DNA of 64,000 nt, from assembly GCA_023442775.1 (NCBI GenBank), contig JAEZXH010000018.1, positions 248,001 through 312,000 on the forward strand, given 5' to 3'. Both the position numbers and the translations under genes were made by a program. The notes beneath the pieces were generated by a model. The model was not told where the DNA came from. It saw only the letters and a program-made list of their open reading frames with translations, and did not search any database. The DNA comes from Bacillota bacterium. Its GTDB lineage: Bacteria > Bacillota > Clostridia > Tissierellales > Peptoniphilaceae. Positions 8,552-16,982 of the stretch are shown here, in pieces (positions within the stretch are counted from its first letter, which is position 1; every line of letters begins with the position of its first letter).

Positions 8552-9012
8552 CCGCGATGCTCCTCGAGGAGTAACAACAGGAGGAAACCCACCGTCCCGA
8601 CGACGATGCACATGTCTGCGACATTAAATACAGGGAATCCATAGCTTCCAAAACGAAAATCCATGAAATCCACAACATAGCCAAGACGCAAACGGTCAAT
8701 GAAGTTCCCAATACTCCCCCCGAGAATTAAGGTGTAACACCAATACGGCAGGGACGCTCGAGAAAAAGATAGACGAGGGGATTTTCGCAAGAGGCTAAGA
8801 AGCAGGATGATGACGACCACGGTAATGATCGAAAAGAGAATCTGCTTCTCTTGAAGAATCCCAAAAGCGGCCCCTCGATTTTCGACGTAGGTCAAATAAA
8901 AAAAATCATTGATGATGGGCACAGAGCCGCCAATGCCTAGGCGACTTACGGCGAGGGCCTTCGTGCCCTGATCAACAAGGATACACAAGATCGCGAGAAT
9001 GAGAAAATGCAT
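8548..9012 (-). CDS. lspA: Lipoprotein signal peptidase (signal peptidase II)
   Basis: A 154-residue, four-TM aspartic protease that removes the signal peptide from diacylglyceryl-modified prolipoproteins at the cytoplasmic membrane. The two catalytic Asp motifs are visible: GNFIDRLRLGYVVDFMDF and FNVADMCI. The N-terminus MHFLILAILCILVDQGTKAL is the first membrane segment with the conserved DQxTK. It lies between ylmH and rluD, the lspA-rluD order seen in many Bacillota. Confidence 0.95.
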   Translation of the reverse strand: MHFLILAILCILVDQGTKALAVSRLGIGGSVPIINDFFYLTYVENRGAAFGILQEKQILFSIITVVVIILLLSLLRKSPRLSFSRASLPYWCYTLILGGSIGNFIDRLRLGYVVDFMDFRFGSYGFPVFNVADMCIVVGTVGFLLLLLLEEHRG

Positions 9013-9021
9013 AAATCCCCC

Positions 9022-9792
9022 TTAAGATGGAAATTCTAATGTGATACGATAACGATTTTTGCGAGTCACCGATCCAATGTCTGCAAGTCGCACACGTCCA
9101 AAGCGACGGAGGGATAAAACAGAACCAAGTTGGACCGTTTCACTAGAGGTCCTGGGGACCCTAAAGTCCATGTGTACATTGCCCTTTTGAATCTCTTCTT
9201 GGATTTGTCTTCTCGAAACGTGAAAAGCTCCTGCGAGGATCGCATCGATGCGAAGAGAACTTACCGTCGTTGTCTCCAGTCGAAAAGGAGGAGGCTCTTG
9301 CCAAATATCCTCCAGAGGGACAATCCGCGTCGCTACAAATTGTCCTCCAACTCGTGTCAGCTGTTCTTCGAGAAAACGAGTCATTGTTTCTCGAACGGCG
9401 ATTTGAGCGCAGTTTCCACGAAGCCGAATGTCTCCAACCATACGTCGATCAAGACCCAAATGAAGAATACTCCCAAGAATCTTTCGATGCTCCAGGTCCT
9501 CTCTTCCTTGGATTTCGAGAACATCGACCCCCATAGGAGTCTCAATTCCCCAAGGATTTAAGCAAAGGACATTGCGCTCTGCATCAGGAAAGCCTCCATA
9601 TACACAAAAAGTAACCCCAGAGTAGGCTCGGGCATCTCTTAAGAGAAACGCGAGCTCACGGGGGTTACAAAAATGGGTGACACGAGGTCCTTTTCCAGCT
9701 TCCACGTCAGTCAATAAATCGCGGCCGCGAGCAAGAAAACGCGCTTCCTCATCGCTCAGCTGTGGATGGGAAAGAAATCGCTCACTTACCAA
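9022..9792 (-). CDS. ylmH: YlmH family RNA-binding protein (S4 domain)
   Basis: A 256-residue protein with an N-terminal YlmH domain (FCVYGGFPDAERNVL, LGLDRRMVGDI) and a C-terminal S4 domain (SSLRIDAILAGAFHVSRRQIQEEI) ending near GSVLSLRRFGR. YlmH binds ribosome/tRNA and has been linked to ribosome rescue and division in Bacillota. The frame starts with TTG inside the last codons of sepF; no in-frame ATG or GTG gives the full N-terminus. It is coupled to sepF and followed by lspA with only a nine-base gap. Confidence 0.9.
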   Translation of the reverse strand: MVSERFLSHPQLSDEEARFLARGRDLLTDVEAGKGPRVTHFCNPRELAFLLRDARAYSGVTFCVYGGFPDAERNVLCLNPWGIETPMGVDVLEIQGREDLEHRKILGSILHLGLDRRMVGDIRLRGNCAQIAVRETMTRFLEEQLTRVGGQFVATRIVPLEDIWQEPPPFRLETTTVSSLRIDAILAGAFHVSRRQIQEEIQKGNVHMDFRVPRTSSETVQLGSVLSLRRFGRVRLADIGSVTRKNRYRITLEFPS

Positions 9793-10247
9793 GGGAACAT
9801 TCCAGATTTCTGAAGTTCGTCCTTCACACCTTCAATTTCTACCGTTGGCGGAGCAAGGATGAAGATGTCCTTATTGACCTTTTGGATTTTACCCTCAATG
9901 GCGTACAGAGCACCATTGACAAAATCAAAGATTTCGCGCTTCACTTCGATGTCGAGTTGTTCGAAGTTCAAGACCACTGCTTTATGAGCCTTCAAATCGT
10001 CAGCAATGAGGGGGGACTCGTCGTAGCTCAAGGGTTCATGAACCGTGATCACACACTTCGTTTCCCCGTGAGCTGCAGCATTGCGGCCAGTGGACCGACG
10101 GGGGCGCACACTACGTGCAGGAGCAACTTCAACGACTTGTTCCTCGTGGGTCTCTTCTGGGACCGCGAGCTCCTCGTAATCTTCGTAGTCGTAGTCTTCT
10201 TCACCAAACCCAAAGGTGTTCTTGAATCGATCGAGCAAATTCGCCAT
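9786..10247 (-). CDS. sepF: Cell division protein SepF
   Basis: A 153-residue FtsZ-binding membrane anchor. The N-terminus MANLLDRFKNTFGF is the amphipathic membrane-binding helix; residues 16-45 form an acidic linker; the SepF core (KCVITVHEPLSYDE through FDFVNGALYAIEGKIQKVNKDIFILAP) is complete. The RBS AGGAGG lies six bases before the ATG. Standing between yggS and ylmH reproduces the widespread division cluster order. Confidence 0.95.
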   Translation of the reverse strand: MANLLDRFKNTFGFGEEDYDYEDYEELAVPEETHEEQVVEVAPARSVRPRRSTGRNAAAHGETKCVITVHEPLSYDESPLIADDLKAHKAVVLNFEQLDIEVKREIFDFVNGALYAIEGKIQKVNKDIFILAPPTVEIEGVKDELQKSGMFPW

Positions 10248-10256
10248 GGCTACCTC

Positions 10257-10943
10257 CTATACCTTATTGTAGTTTCTCTGGCCAAAGAGCGTACTGCCGA
10301 TACGCACCATATTTGCACCTTCTTCGATGGCGATCTCGAAGTCGTTGCTCATCCCCATGGACAGATACTTCATATCTAGTTTATTATACCCCTTCGAGGA
10401 AATTTTTTCTTGCATTTTTCGCATATTCCTAAAATATTCACGTAACTGTCTCTCATCTGCATTAGCTGGAGCCATTGCCATGAGGCCACAAACGTGAACA
10501 AGAGGGTATTCTTGTAACTCTTCAAGGAACTTTTCCGTGTCTTCGAGATGAATTCCGGATTTCGTTTGCTCTTCCCCAATGTTGACTTGGACAAGGCAAT
10601 CCACAGGAGTTGTGGCACGCTTTTGAATTTCCTTCGCAAGGCTCGTGCGATCGAGGCTGTGGATTAGATGGACACGATCAACGATGTACTTCACTTTGTT
10701 CGTCTGAAGGGAGCCAATCTGATGATAGCGAAATGCCTCGTCTCCAAAGGAATCCATCCGCTTGACGAGTTCTTGAACCTTGTTCTCCCCGATATCGGTC
10801 ATACCGAGTTGAAGAGCTTCCTCGACCGTCTCCATGGGATGGGTCTTTGTGACGGCAATCAACTGGACATGAGGGGTGCCTGCTCGTTGCCTTGCGCGTT
10901 CGATACGCTCGAGAACATCTTCGTAACGTTCTTTGAGATTCAT
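10257..10943 (-). CDS. yggS: PLP homeostasis protein, YggS/YlmE family
   Basis: A 228-residue single-domain TIM-barrel PLP protein without known catalytic activity, involved in vitamin B6 and amino-acid balance. The PLP lysine sits in LIAVTKTHP near residue 33; other family segments are IGENKVQEL, HQIGSLQTNKVKY, MGMSNDFEIAIEEGANMVRIGSTLFG. Its start overlaps the end of the HlyD-like gene (ATGA) and it is followed by sepF. Length and motifs are standard. Confidence 0.95.
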   Translation of the reverse strand: MNLKERYEDVLERIERARQRAGTPHVQLIAVTKTHPMETVEEALQLGMTDIGENKVQELVKRMDSFGDEAFRYHQIGSLQTNKVKYIVDRVHLIHSLDRTSLAKEIQKRATTPVDCLVQVNIGEEQTKSGIHLEDTEKFLEELQEYPLVHVCGLMAMAPANADERQLREYFRNMRKMQEKISSKGYNKLDMKYLSMGMSNDFEIAIEEGANMVRIGSTLFGQRNYNKV

Positions 10944-12223
10944 GATGAAGCCTCCTTGATCACTTGTCGTTCCTCAACACGATCTGGATGTACGATGACC
11001 TTATCCGTCAGCTGGACTGTCTTTTTGAGGTGATCCTGAACGGTGATGTTGTGGTTCCCATCTCCTGGGGAGACATAGACGTCGTCTCCAATCGTCCCAA
11101 GAAGCTCAATCGGCAGAAAACTCACAAGTCCATGGATGTCTTCAATATAGACCCCAAGTTGCTTGTGATTCTCCACGAGAGCAGTCGCAGGAAATTTTAG
11201 GGCCACTGCGTGTTCAAGAACAATGGAGCTTGGTGCCCGTAATCGTTGAATGAAGGACTCAAACCCCTCTTCGAGTTCGAGAAAAATTACAATGCCACCG
11301 CTTTCCTGTTCCGTCACTGCAAGAATAGTAGCCGGATGGGTCTGGCCCTTTCCATAGAGGAGATCGACGCGTTCCCCGACTTTTGGGGGTTGAAGGGATT
11401 TCATCTGTGAGACATCAACAGCAAGATACCACCGAAAATTGTTGATTAGACGAAAGAGACCCTGTCCTTTCTTTACGACACCAGATTGGCTCATGCGGAG
11501 TTTTTGAGACCTCTTTTGAAGTCGCTCTCGGTTGTAGTCGGCGGGATGTCCTGAGTATCCTCCCCATTCCCCGCCGACGGGCATCTGAAACGTCACAACC
11601 TCGGAGGTTGTCGTCGTAAAAGCGATGTCGCTTTCGGCAATCTGTTTTGACAACGCGTCCTTCTCTTCTTCGAGATCTTCGATACTCTTCTCTAAGAGAT
11701 CACTGATATCAGAGACGTTGACGGAATGTTTGGTGTTGAGGTCGAGGGTATTAATCCCACGGATGAGTGCGGAGAAGTCTTCTCGTCGAAGGGCATCTTG
11801 AATGGATTGAATCCTCTCAATTTCTGCAGGACTCAATACATCCTCTGGTCCCAACTGTTTGGGCACATCATTTTTATAATCGAGAGCAGCCTGAACGCGC
11901 ATCAGCTGATCTTTGAGAGAAGAACTATCCTGTTCGAGGTTTAGGCGTGCAACTTCAAATTGTGCCGGGACTTTTTCAAGGTCTTGGGCATAAAATACCG
12001 CAACGCCATCTCCCTTTGCACGGTATATCTTCTCTTCAAAAATAGGAAACCCTTCCCCTGTAATCGTCTTTCGGTAGGTGTCAAGAGAGGGGTAGGTCGT
12101 CTCATGACGACGGTAACCACGCTGATGAAAGATGGCAAAGCCAAGGAGAAGAAAAATCGCCAAAACAAGGACGAAGAAGCGCCTTCGCTTTCGAGTTTTC
12201 CTGTACCGACGTGATTGTTTCAT
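10940..12223 (-). CDS. HlyD-like membrane-anchored adaptor protein
   Basis: A 427-residue protein with a basic N-terminus (KQSRRYRKTRKRRR), one membrane segment at about residues 15-32 and a large predicted extracytoplasmic part. The middle (about 85-200) is helical and coiled-coil-like (SDLLEKSIEDLEEEKDALSKQI); it is flanked by beta-rich stretches with the biotinyl-lipoyl/HlyD-like pattern (SGVVKKGQGLFRLINN). The pattern suits a membrane-fusion adaptor, and proteins of this kind are common beside sepF in Clostridia. No ABC or RND partner is encoded nearby. The function is unknown; a role in envelope or division is only suggested by gpsA and sepF neighbours. Confidence 0.6.
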   Translation of the reverse strand: MKQSRRYRKTRKRRRFFVLVLAIFLLLGFAIFHQRGYRRHETTYPSLDTYRKTITGEGFPIFEEKIYRAKGDGVAVFYAQDLEKVPAQFEVARLNLEQDSSSLKDQLMRVQAALDYKNDVPKQLGPEDVLSPAEIERIQSIQDALRREDFSALIRGINTLDLNTKHSVNVSDISDLLEKSIEDLEEEKDALSKQIAESDIAFTTTTSEVVTFQMPVGGEWGGYSGHPADYNRERLQKRSQKLRMSQSGVVKKGQGLFRLINNFRWYLAVDVSQMKSLQPPKVGERVDLLYGKGQTHPATILAVTEQESGGIVIFLELEEGFESFIQRLRAPSSIVLEHAVALKFPATALVENHKQLGVYIEDIHGLVSFLPIELLGTIGDDVYVSPGDGNHNITVQDHLKKTVQLTDKVIVHPDRVEERQVIKEASS

Positions 12224-13227
12224 TGCAACGCCGCCGCTTGGAATTCCTCTTTTTTCGTGCGCATCATCAGGGATTGAACGGCTTCCTTCACGGGTTCACC
12301 TTCATAGATGATGCGATAAAGTGCCCTCGTAATGGGCATGTCGACATCATATCGCTTTGAGAGCTCGAAGGCGGAGCGGGTCGTCTTAATCCCTTCGACT
12401 ACCATCCCCACTTCTTCAATGGCGTCTTCTACACTCTTTCCTTGTCCAATGAGAATTCCACATCTGCGATTACGGCTGTGCATACTGGTACAAGTGACGA
12501 TCAAATCTCCCATACCAGCAAGGCCGTAGAAAGTGCGCTCATTGCCGCCCATTTGCGTTCCTAATTTTGCAATCTCATACATCCCACGGGTCATGAGAGC
12601 TGCCTTTGTATTATCTCCGTAGCCACAGCCATCTGTCATTCCCGCAGCGAGGGCAATGATGTTTTTCAGTGCTCCTCCAAGTTCGACACCGATCAAATCC
12701 TCGTTGGTATAGACGCGGAAGGTTTCGCAGTGAAAGATTTCCTGGGCAAACTTTGCCGCGTCAGGATTCTTCGAGCTCACAGTGACCGTGGTGGGGATAT
12801 CTTTTCCCACCTCTTCGGCATGAGAAGGACCGGAAAGGCAGACGAATGGATGATTTGGAAGAATCTCTTCAGCGATCTCGCTGACACGCTTTAGACTCTC
12901 GATCTCGATGCCCTTCGCAAGGCTTACGAGAATGGCACCATCGGCAAGGCGTGTTGCAATCTCGTTCATGACTTCCCGGCAGGCTCCAGTCGGCACCCCA
13001 AGGACAACCACCTTTGCCTCAGAAACAGCGTCTTCGATGGAGTCAGTGATGTGAAGTGAGGATGGAATCTTTACTCCTGGCAAGAAGTGAGGATTTTCTC
13101 GATAGCGGTCCACATAGTTCGCCTGGGGCGTTTCGCGAATATAGAGAGTGACGTCACGGTGGTGCATGGCGAGAAGCCGCGCAACGGCCGTTCCCCAACT
13201 CCCCCCTCCAAGTATTGCAATCTTCAC
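12220..13227 (-). CDS. gpsA: Glycerol-3-phosphate dehydrogenase [NAD(P)+]
   Basis: A 335-residue enzyme that reduces dihydroxyacetone phosphate to sn-glycerol 3-phosphate for phospholipid synthesis. The Rossmann fingerprint GGGSWGTAVA is at residue 7; LSGPSHAEEV, GGALKNIIALAAG (catalytic Lys) and GLAGMGDLIVTC follow. It overlaps plsY by four bases, so the enzyme making G3P and the acyltransferase using it are translated together. Typical length. Confidence 0.97.
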   Translation of the reverse strand: MKIAILGGGSWGTAVARLLAMHHRDVTLYIRETPQANYVDRYRENPHFLPGVKIPSSLHITDSIEDAVSEAKVVVLGVPTGACREVMNEIATRLADGAILVSLAKGIEIESLKRVSEIAEEILPNHPFVCLSGPSHAEEVGKDIPTTVTVSSKNPDAAKFAQEIFHCETFRVYTNEDLIGVELGGALKNIIALAAGMTDGCGYGDNTKAALMTRGMYEIAKLGTQMGGNERTFYGLAGMGDLIVTCTSMHSRNRRCGILIGQGKSVEDAIEEVGMVVEGIKTTRSAFELSKRYDVDMPITRALYRIIYEGEPVKEAVQSLMMRTKKEEFQAAALQ

Positions 13228-13802
13228 GATTCAACCTCCTTTTTTCCAATCCGTCGCTCCGTGCCCTTGAGAAGACGAAGGATATTGCTACGGTGTTGAA
13301 AGTAACCAAGTAGAGCAATCGCCCATACCAGTGGCATATAGGGACCTCGATAGACGAAGGCCAAGACTGTGAACAGAACGAGACTTCCAAGGGATACATA
13401 CCGACTCACAAGCATGCTGACCAGCCAGAAAAACCCAGCAATAAGGGCGGCAAAGGGGTTGATGATGAGAAAACAACCAAAGGTAGTTGCCACTCCCTTT
13501 CCCCCTTTCCACCGCATATAGAAGGGGAAATCATGTCCGAGAACGCAAAAAAGTGCACAGGGGACGGAGAACTCAGGGGCGATCCAATGGACGAGGAGCA
13601 TGGCCAAAATGCCCTTGAGCCAATCGATGAGAAAGGTGAGGGCGCCTAATTTCCTCCCGAGTACCCGCATGGCATTCGTCGTTCCTGCATTGCCGCTCCC
13701 CGCATGTCTCACATCGACCCCGAGAACCCAACGTCCTAGGAGAAAAGAGCCTGATATGCTTCCAATCCCATAGGACAGAACTAAGAGGAGAATCTTAGTC
13801 AT
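13224..13802 (-). CDS. plsY: Glycerol-3-phosphate acyltransferase PlsY
   Basis: A 192-residue polytopic membrane enzyme that acylates G3P from acyl phosphate, the first phospholipid step in most Gram-positives. The three conserved motifs are present: GSISGSFLLGRW, GSGNAGTTNAMR and GGKGVATTFG. About five membrane segments are visible. It lies between der and gpsA with short overlaps to both. The second acylation is done by PlsC at 48571-49146. Confidence 0.96.
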   Translation of the reverse strand: MTKILLLVLSYGIGSISGSFLLGRWVLGVDVRHAGSGNAGTTNAMRVLGRKLGALTFLIDWLKGILAMLLVHWIAPEFSVPCALFCVLGHDFPFYMRWKGGKGVATTFGCFLIINPFAALIAGFFWLVSMLVSRYVSLGSLVLFTVLAFVYRGPYMPLVWAIALLGYFQHRSNILRLLKGTERRIGKKEVES

Positions 13803-15120
13803 AGCGACTTTCGCGTTCCTTGAAGCTCATGACAAGTGGGACCCCTTCAAAGGGAAAGGCTTGACGGATTTGGTTTTCCAAGTACCTCATGTAGCTGAAG
13901 TGGAAGAGTTCCTTATCGTTGACGGAGAGCAAAAACCGAGGCGGGCGGACAGCAACTTGGGAAGCATAATAGAGTTTCCCGCGCTTGCCCTTGTCCGAGG
14001 GCGGTTGATTCATCAGCACCGCGCGGTTCATGAGATCGTTGAGGACCCCGGTGGGAATCCGCATGTTGTAGTTATTATTCACGGCATGAATGGTATGAAG
14101 GAGCCGCTCAATGCGCTGTCCCGTCTTCGCAGAGATGAACACAATGGGTGCGTAGGCTAAGAAGGGAAGTTGCTCGCGGATTTCCGCTTCAAATTTGCGC
14201 ATCGTGTGAGTATCTTTTTCAATGAGATCCCACTTGTTCACGGCGATGACAATCCCTTTATGGCGATTGTGGGCGTAACCAACAATCTTCGAGTCCTGCT
14301 CGCTGACGCCCTGCTCAGCGTCGATGAGAAGGACACAGACCTTTGCCCGTTCAATGGCGTGGAGGGTCCGCACAACGCTGTAGCGTTCGATGTTCTCCGT
14401 AATCTTCTTTCTCTTGCGAAGACCCGCCGTATCGACGAAGATGTATTCCGTGTCCTCAAAGGTGACTGCAGAATCGATAGAGTCTCGAGTGGTCCCGGGC
14501 ACATTGGTCACAATGAGACGATCTTCCCCGAGAATTTTGTTGATGAGAGAACTTTTCCCAGCATTGGGCTTTCCGATAAAGGCGACGCGAATGCTCTCGT
14601 CCTCTTCTTCTTTTGGGGTTCCGATTGCGAAATCTTCGACGATGGCATCGAGCAGATCGCCAACACCCATCCCCTGCTCCGCAGAGATTTCAAAGACTTC
14701 TCCCAAGCCAAGTTCATAGCACTCGTAGATGTTGTCGCGTGCTCGTTTTGCATCGAATTTATTCGCGGCGAGAAGGACTTTCTTGTTGGTGCGACGTAAG
14801 AGGGCCGCTAAATCGCGATCTGTGGAGGTAATCCCTTCGAGGGCGTCTACCACAAGAACAATGACCTCAGCCATATCGATGGCAATATCGGCTTGTTCTC
14901 GAATACTCGACATAAAGGCATCTTCACTTTTGAGCTCTAGCCCACCAGTATCGATGAGAAGGAACTCTCTTCCCAGCCATTCTGCCTCTGCATAGATACG
15001 GTCCCGAGTGACCCCAGGAGTATCTTCCGTAATGGAAATTCGCTGGCCAACAATCTTATTAAAGAGGGTTGATTTCCCCACATTTGGACGACCTAGGACG
15101 GCCACCATTGGCTTCGACAT
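13795..15120 (-). CDS. der: Ribosome biogenesis GTPase Der (EngA)
   Basis: A 441-residue tandem GTPase required for 50S assembly. The first G domain begins with GRPNVGKSTLFN near residue 10 and has DTPGVTRD and NKFD; the second has GKPNAGKSSLIN near 184, DTAGLRKR and NKWD. A KH-like domain forms the C-terminus. Its ATG lies 62 bases inside the end of the upstream DUF512 frame, an overlap longer than elsewhere in this cluster. Downstream it overlaps plsY by 8 bases. Confidence 0.97.
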   Translation of the reverse strand: MSKPMVAVLGRPNVGKSTLFNKIVGQRISITEDTPGVTRDRIYAEAEWLGREFLLIDTGGLELKSEDAFMSSIREQADIAIDMAEVIVLVVDALEGITSTDRDLAALLRRTNKKVLLAANKFDAKRARDNIYECYELGLGEVFEISAEQGMGVGDLLDAIVEDFAIGTPKEEEDESIRVAFIGKPNAGKSSLINKILGEDRLIVTNVPGTTRDSIDSAVTFEDTEYIFVDTAGLRKRKKITENIERYSVVRTLHAIERAKVCVLLIDAEQGVSEQDSKIVGYAHNRHKGIVIAVNKWDLIEKDTHTMRKFEAEIREQLPFLAYAPIVFISAKTGQRIERLLHTIHAVNNNYNMRIPTGVLNDLMNRAVLMNQPPSDKGKRGKLYYASQVAVRPPRFLLSVNDKELFHFSYMRYLENQIRQAFPFEGVPLVMSFKERESRYD

Positions 15121-16453
15121 CGTGCATCACCTGCTCTATTGTTTCTATGAATCTCCAGCCATCCCAAGATCCGCGATAAACCGGACGGGATAGAGCTTTT
15201 GCAATCTGAGTGTGGTCCCAATCGTCGAGGGTAATGTCCCCAAGACTTCGGAACATGTTATTGGGTATCATTATAGCATCTGCTGGGTGGCCTTTCAAAC
15301 AATGGACCAGGTCCTGTGCAGTTAACAAGCCACTTACCGTAATGGTTTCTCCGAAGAATCGATTGGCAATGGCCACGACTTCAAAGGTTTCTTTTCCTAA
15401 GTGTTCGTTGAGGCACATTGCCACTTCTCGCATCACAGGATAGGCAAGGGTCCCCGTCGCAAGGAGAATCTTTTTGTCTGTACGTAAGATGAGTTTCTTC
15501 GCAGAGAGGGCTTGATGCACCTCTTCAAGGAAACTCCGTACCATTCCCACACCGTTTTCGATTTGAGGATATCCTTCATAGGCCTCTTCCCCAGGCAACT
15601 CTTCTCCTGCTGTTAAATAGAACTCATCAGAGAGATAGAAGAGCCTCGTTCCAAAGTTCTTAAGATTTTCTTCCTGTCGCGCTTGAATCCTTTGAATCAA
15701 TTCCTTGCACTCCTCAGAGGTAAAAGTACGGAGGTCTGGAAGATTCTCTCTAAATTTTGTGATGCCTACAGGGACGATGGCCAAGGATTCAAGAGAAGGG
15801 AAAAATTCGAGAAGATCATCCAATGTTTCTTCCAGAGCCAATCCATCATTGTATTCTGGAACGAGAACAATCTGGCCTCGAAAGGGAAGATGGGCCTCAT
15901 GAAAACGGCGCAGAATCTCCAAAATCTTCTCAGCTCGCGGATGGCCGAGCATCCTTCTTCGCAACTGGGGGTTTGTGGTATGAATGCTGATGTTGATCGG
16001 CGCAATCCGGTAGCGAATCATCCTTTCAATGTCGTCTTCGGACAAATTTGTCAGGGTGATGAAATTGCCCTGAAGAAAGCTGAGCCTCGAGTCGTCATCC
16101 TTAAAATACAGCGGTTCACGCATTCCCTTTGGAAGTTGATCGATGAAGCAAAAAACACACCGATTTGAGCATCGCCTTGCCTTGTCGATGAGAGGATTTG
16201 TAAAGTCTAAGCCCAGATCCTCGTCATAATCTTTCTCGATGTCTATCTCCCAGAGTTCTCCATCTTGTTTTTTAATAGTTAGAAGAAGCTCTTCATCACG
16301 GATGAGGAAGCGGTAGTCTATGACATCTCCAACTGTTTGTCCATTGATGGACAGTAATTCATCTCCTGGTACAAGCCCGACCTCCTCAGCAATGCCTCCT
16401 GGAAGGACCGTTTCGATAATATTTTTATGTTCCGTAGGGTGACGTAATTCCAT
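15059..16453 (-). CDS. DUF512 PDZ/radical-SAM-like protein
   Basis: A 464-residue protein with an N-terminal PDZ-like domain (about 10-70, GGIAEEVGLVPGDELLSINGQ), then a radical-SAM-type cluster C-SNR-C-VF-C at residues 95, 99 and 102, and the C-terminal DUF512 region with PVMREVAMCLNEHLG and VSGLLTAQDLVHCLKG. The reaction is unknown. It is widespread in Clostridia next to der and is the first gene of the cluster down to rluD. The last 20 residues are encoded over the der start, so the C-terminus may be extended compared with relatives. Confidence 0.85.
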   Translation of the reverse strand: MELRHPTEHKNIIETVLPGGIAEEVGLVPGDELLSINGQTVGDVIDYRFLIRDEELLLTIKKQDGELWEIDIEKDYDEDLGLDFTNPLIDKARRCSNRCVFCFIDQLPKGMREPLYFKDDDSRLSFLQGNFITLTNLSEDDIERMIRYRIAPINISIHTTNPQLRRRMLGHPRAEKILEILRRFHEAHLPFRGQIVLVPEYNDGLALEETLDDLLEFFPSLESLAIVPVGITKFRENLPDLRTFTSEECKELIQRIQARQEENLKNFGTRLFYLSDEFYLTAGEELPGEEAYEGYPQIENGVGMVRSFLEEVHQALSAKKLILRTDKKILLATGTLAYPVMREVAMCLNEHLGKETFEVVAIANRFFGETITVSGLLTAQDLVHCLKGHPADAIMIPNNMFRSLGDITLDDWDHTQIAKALSRPVYRGSWDGWRFIETIEQVMHDVEANGGRPRSSKCGEINPL

Positions 16454-16516
16454 GGGTCCTCCTCATCGCTGCCGTCTCTACTTTTCGACTCCATGAGTGC
16501 TGGAATCTGAAAGAAA

Positions 16517-16538
16517 AGCACCGGACGAGCCGGTGCTT
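16517..16538 (-). terminator. Terminator after the P-loop gene
   Basis: Nine-base perfect stem AAGCACCGG/CCGGTGCTT with a four-base loop, followed by TTTTCTTT on the minus strand. The stop codon of the P-loop gene overlaps the base of the stem. It ends the pepD-to-P-loop unit before the DUF512 cluster. Confidence 0.9.
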
Positions 16539-16965
16539 ACGCTTCTGCCTTCACTTCGTAGGCGTGTTCGACAAGAAATTCTGGAAGGTCGCTCATCATC
16601 AGGTCCACATTGATGAAAAGCTCACGTCCTTCAATCTCTTCGACGCGAGAGAGCTTGTTGTAGAGGTATTCCAAATCCTCAACGCGAAGAGGCAGCACCT
16701 TGTAAATGCCGTCGACATAAATCTTCTCCACATCGTAGTCCATAGCCATGAGTCCGCAGAGGAAACCATAGAAACTCTCGACATTGGACAGGCGATAATC
16801 CGTAGCATTGATGAGACGCACATTGTAGTCGAGGCTGAAAATGTGCTCATCGTCGACTTCAACAAAGACGATGTTGCCATTGCCCTTCACTTGTTCCTCA
16901 TTGGCGCGATCGATGAGCCATTTCGTCTTCCCTGCGCCCTTATCTCCGAGAATGAATTTTAACAT
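16537..16965 (-). CDS. Small P-loop ATP-binding protein
   Basis: A 142-residue protein starting MLKFILGDKGAGKTKW; GDKGAGKT at residues 7-14 is a Walker A motif. A hydrophobic strand ending in Asp (KIYVDG near 92) may serve as Walker B, and GRELFINVDLMMSDLPE resembles a sensor strand. Relatives in Clostridia are often labelled PilT-like, but there is no hexameric ATPase region and no pilus gene nearby. A longer frame upstream lacks an RBS, whereas this ATG follows AAGGACAGC. The function is not known. Confidence 0.7.
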   Translation of the reverse strand: MLKFILGDKGAGKTKWLIDRANEEQVKGNGNIVFVEVDDEHIFSLDYNVRLINATDYRLSNVESFYGFLCGLMAMDYDVEKIYVDGIYKVLPLRVEDLEYLYNKLSRVEEIEGRELFINVDLMMSDLPEFLVEHAYEVKAEA

Positions 16966-16982
16966 GATGCTGTCCTTTCTTG

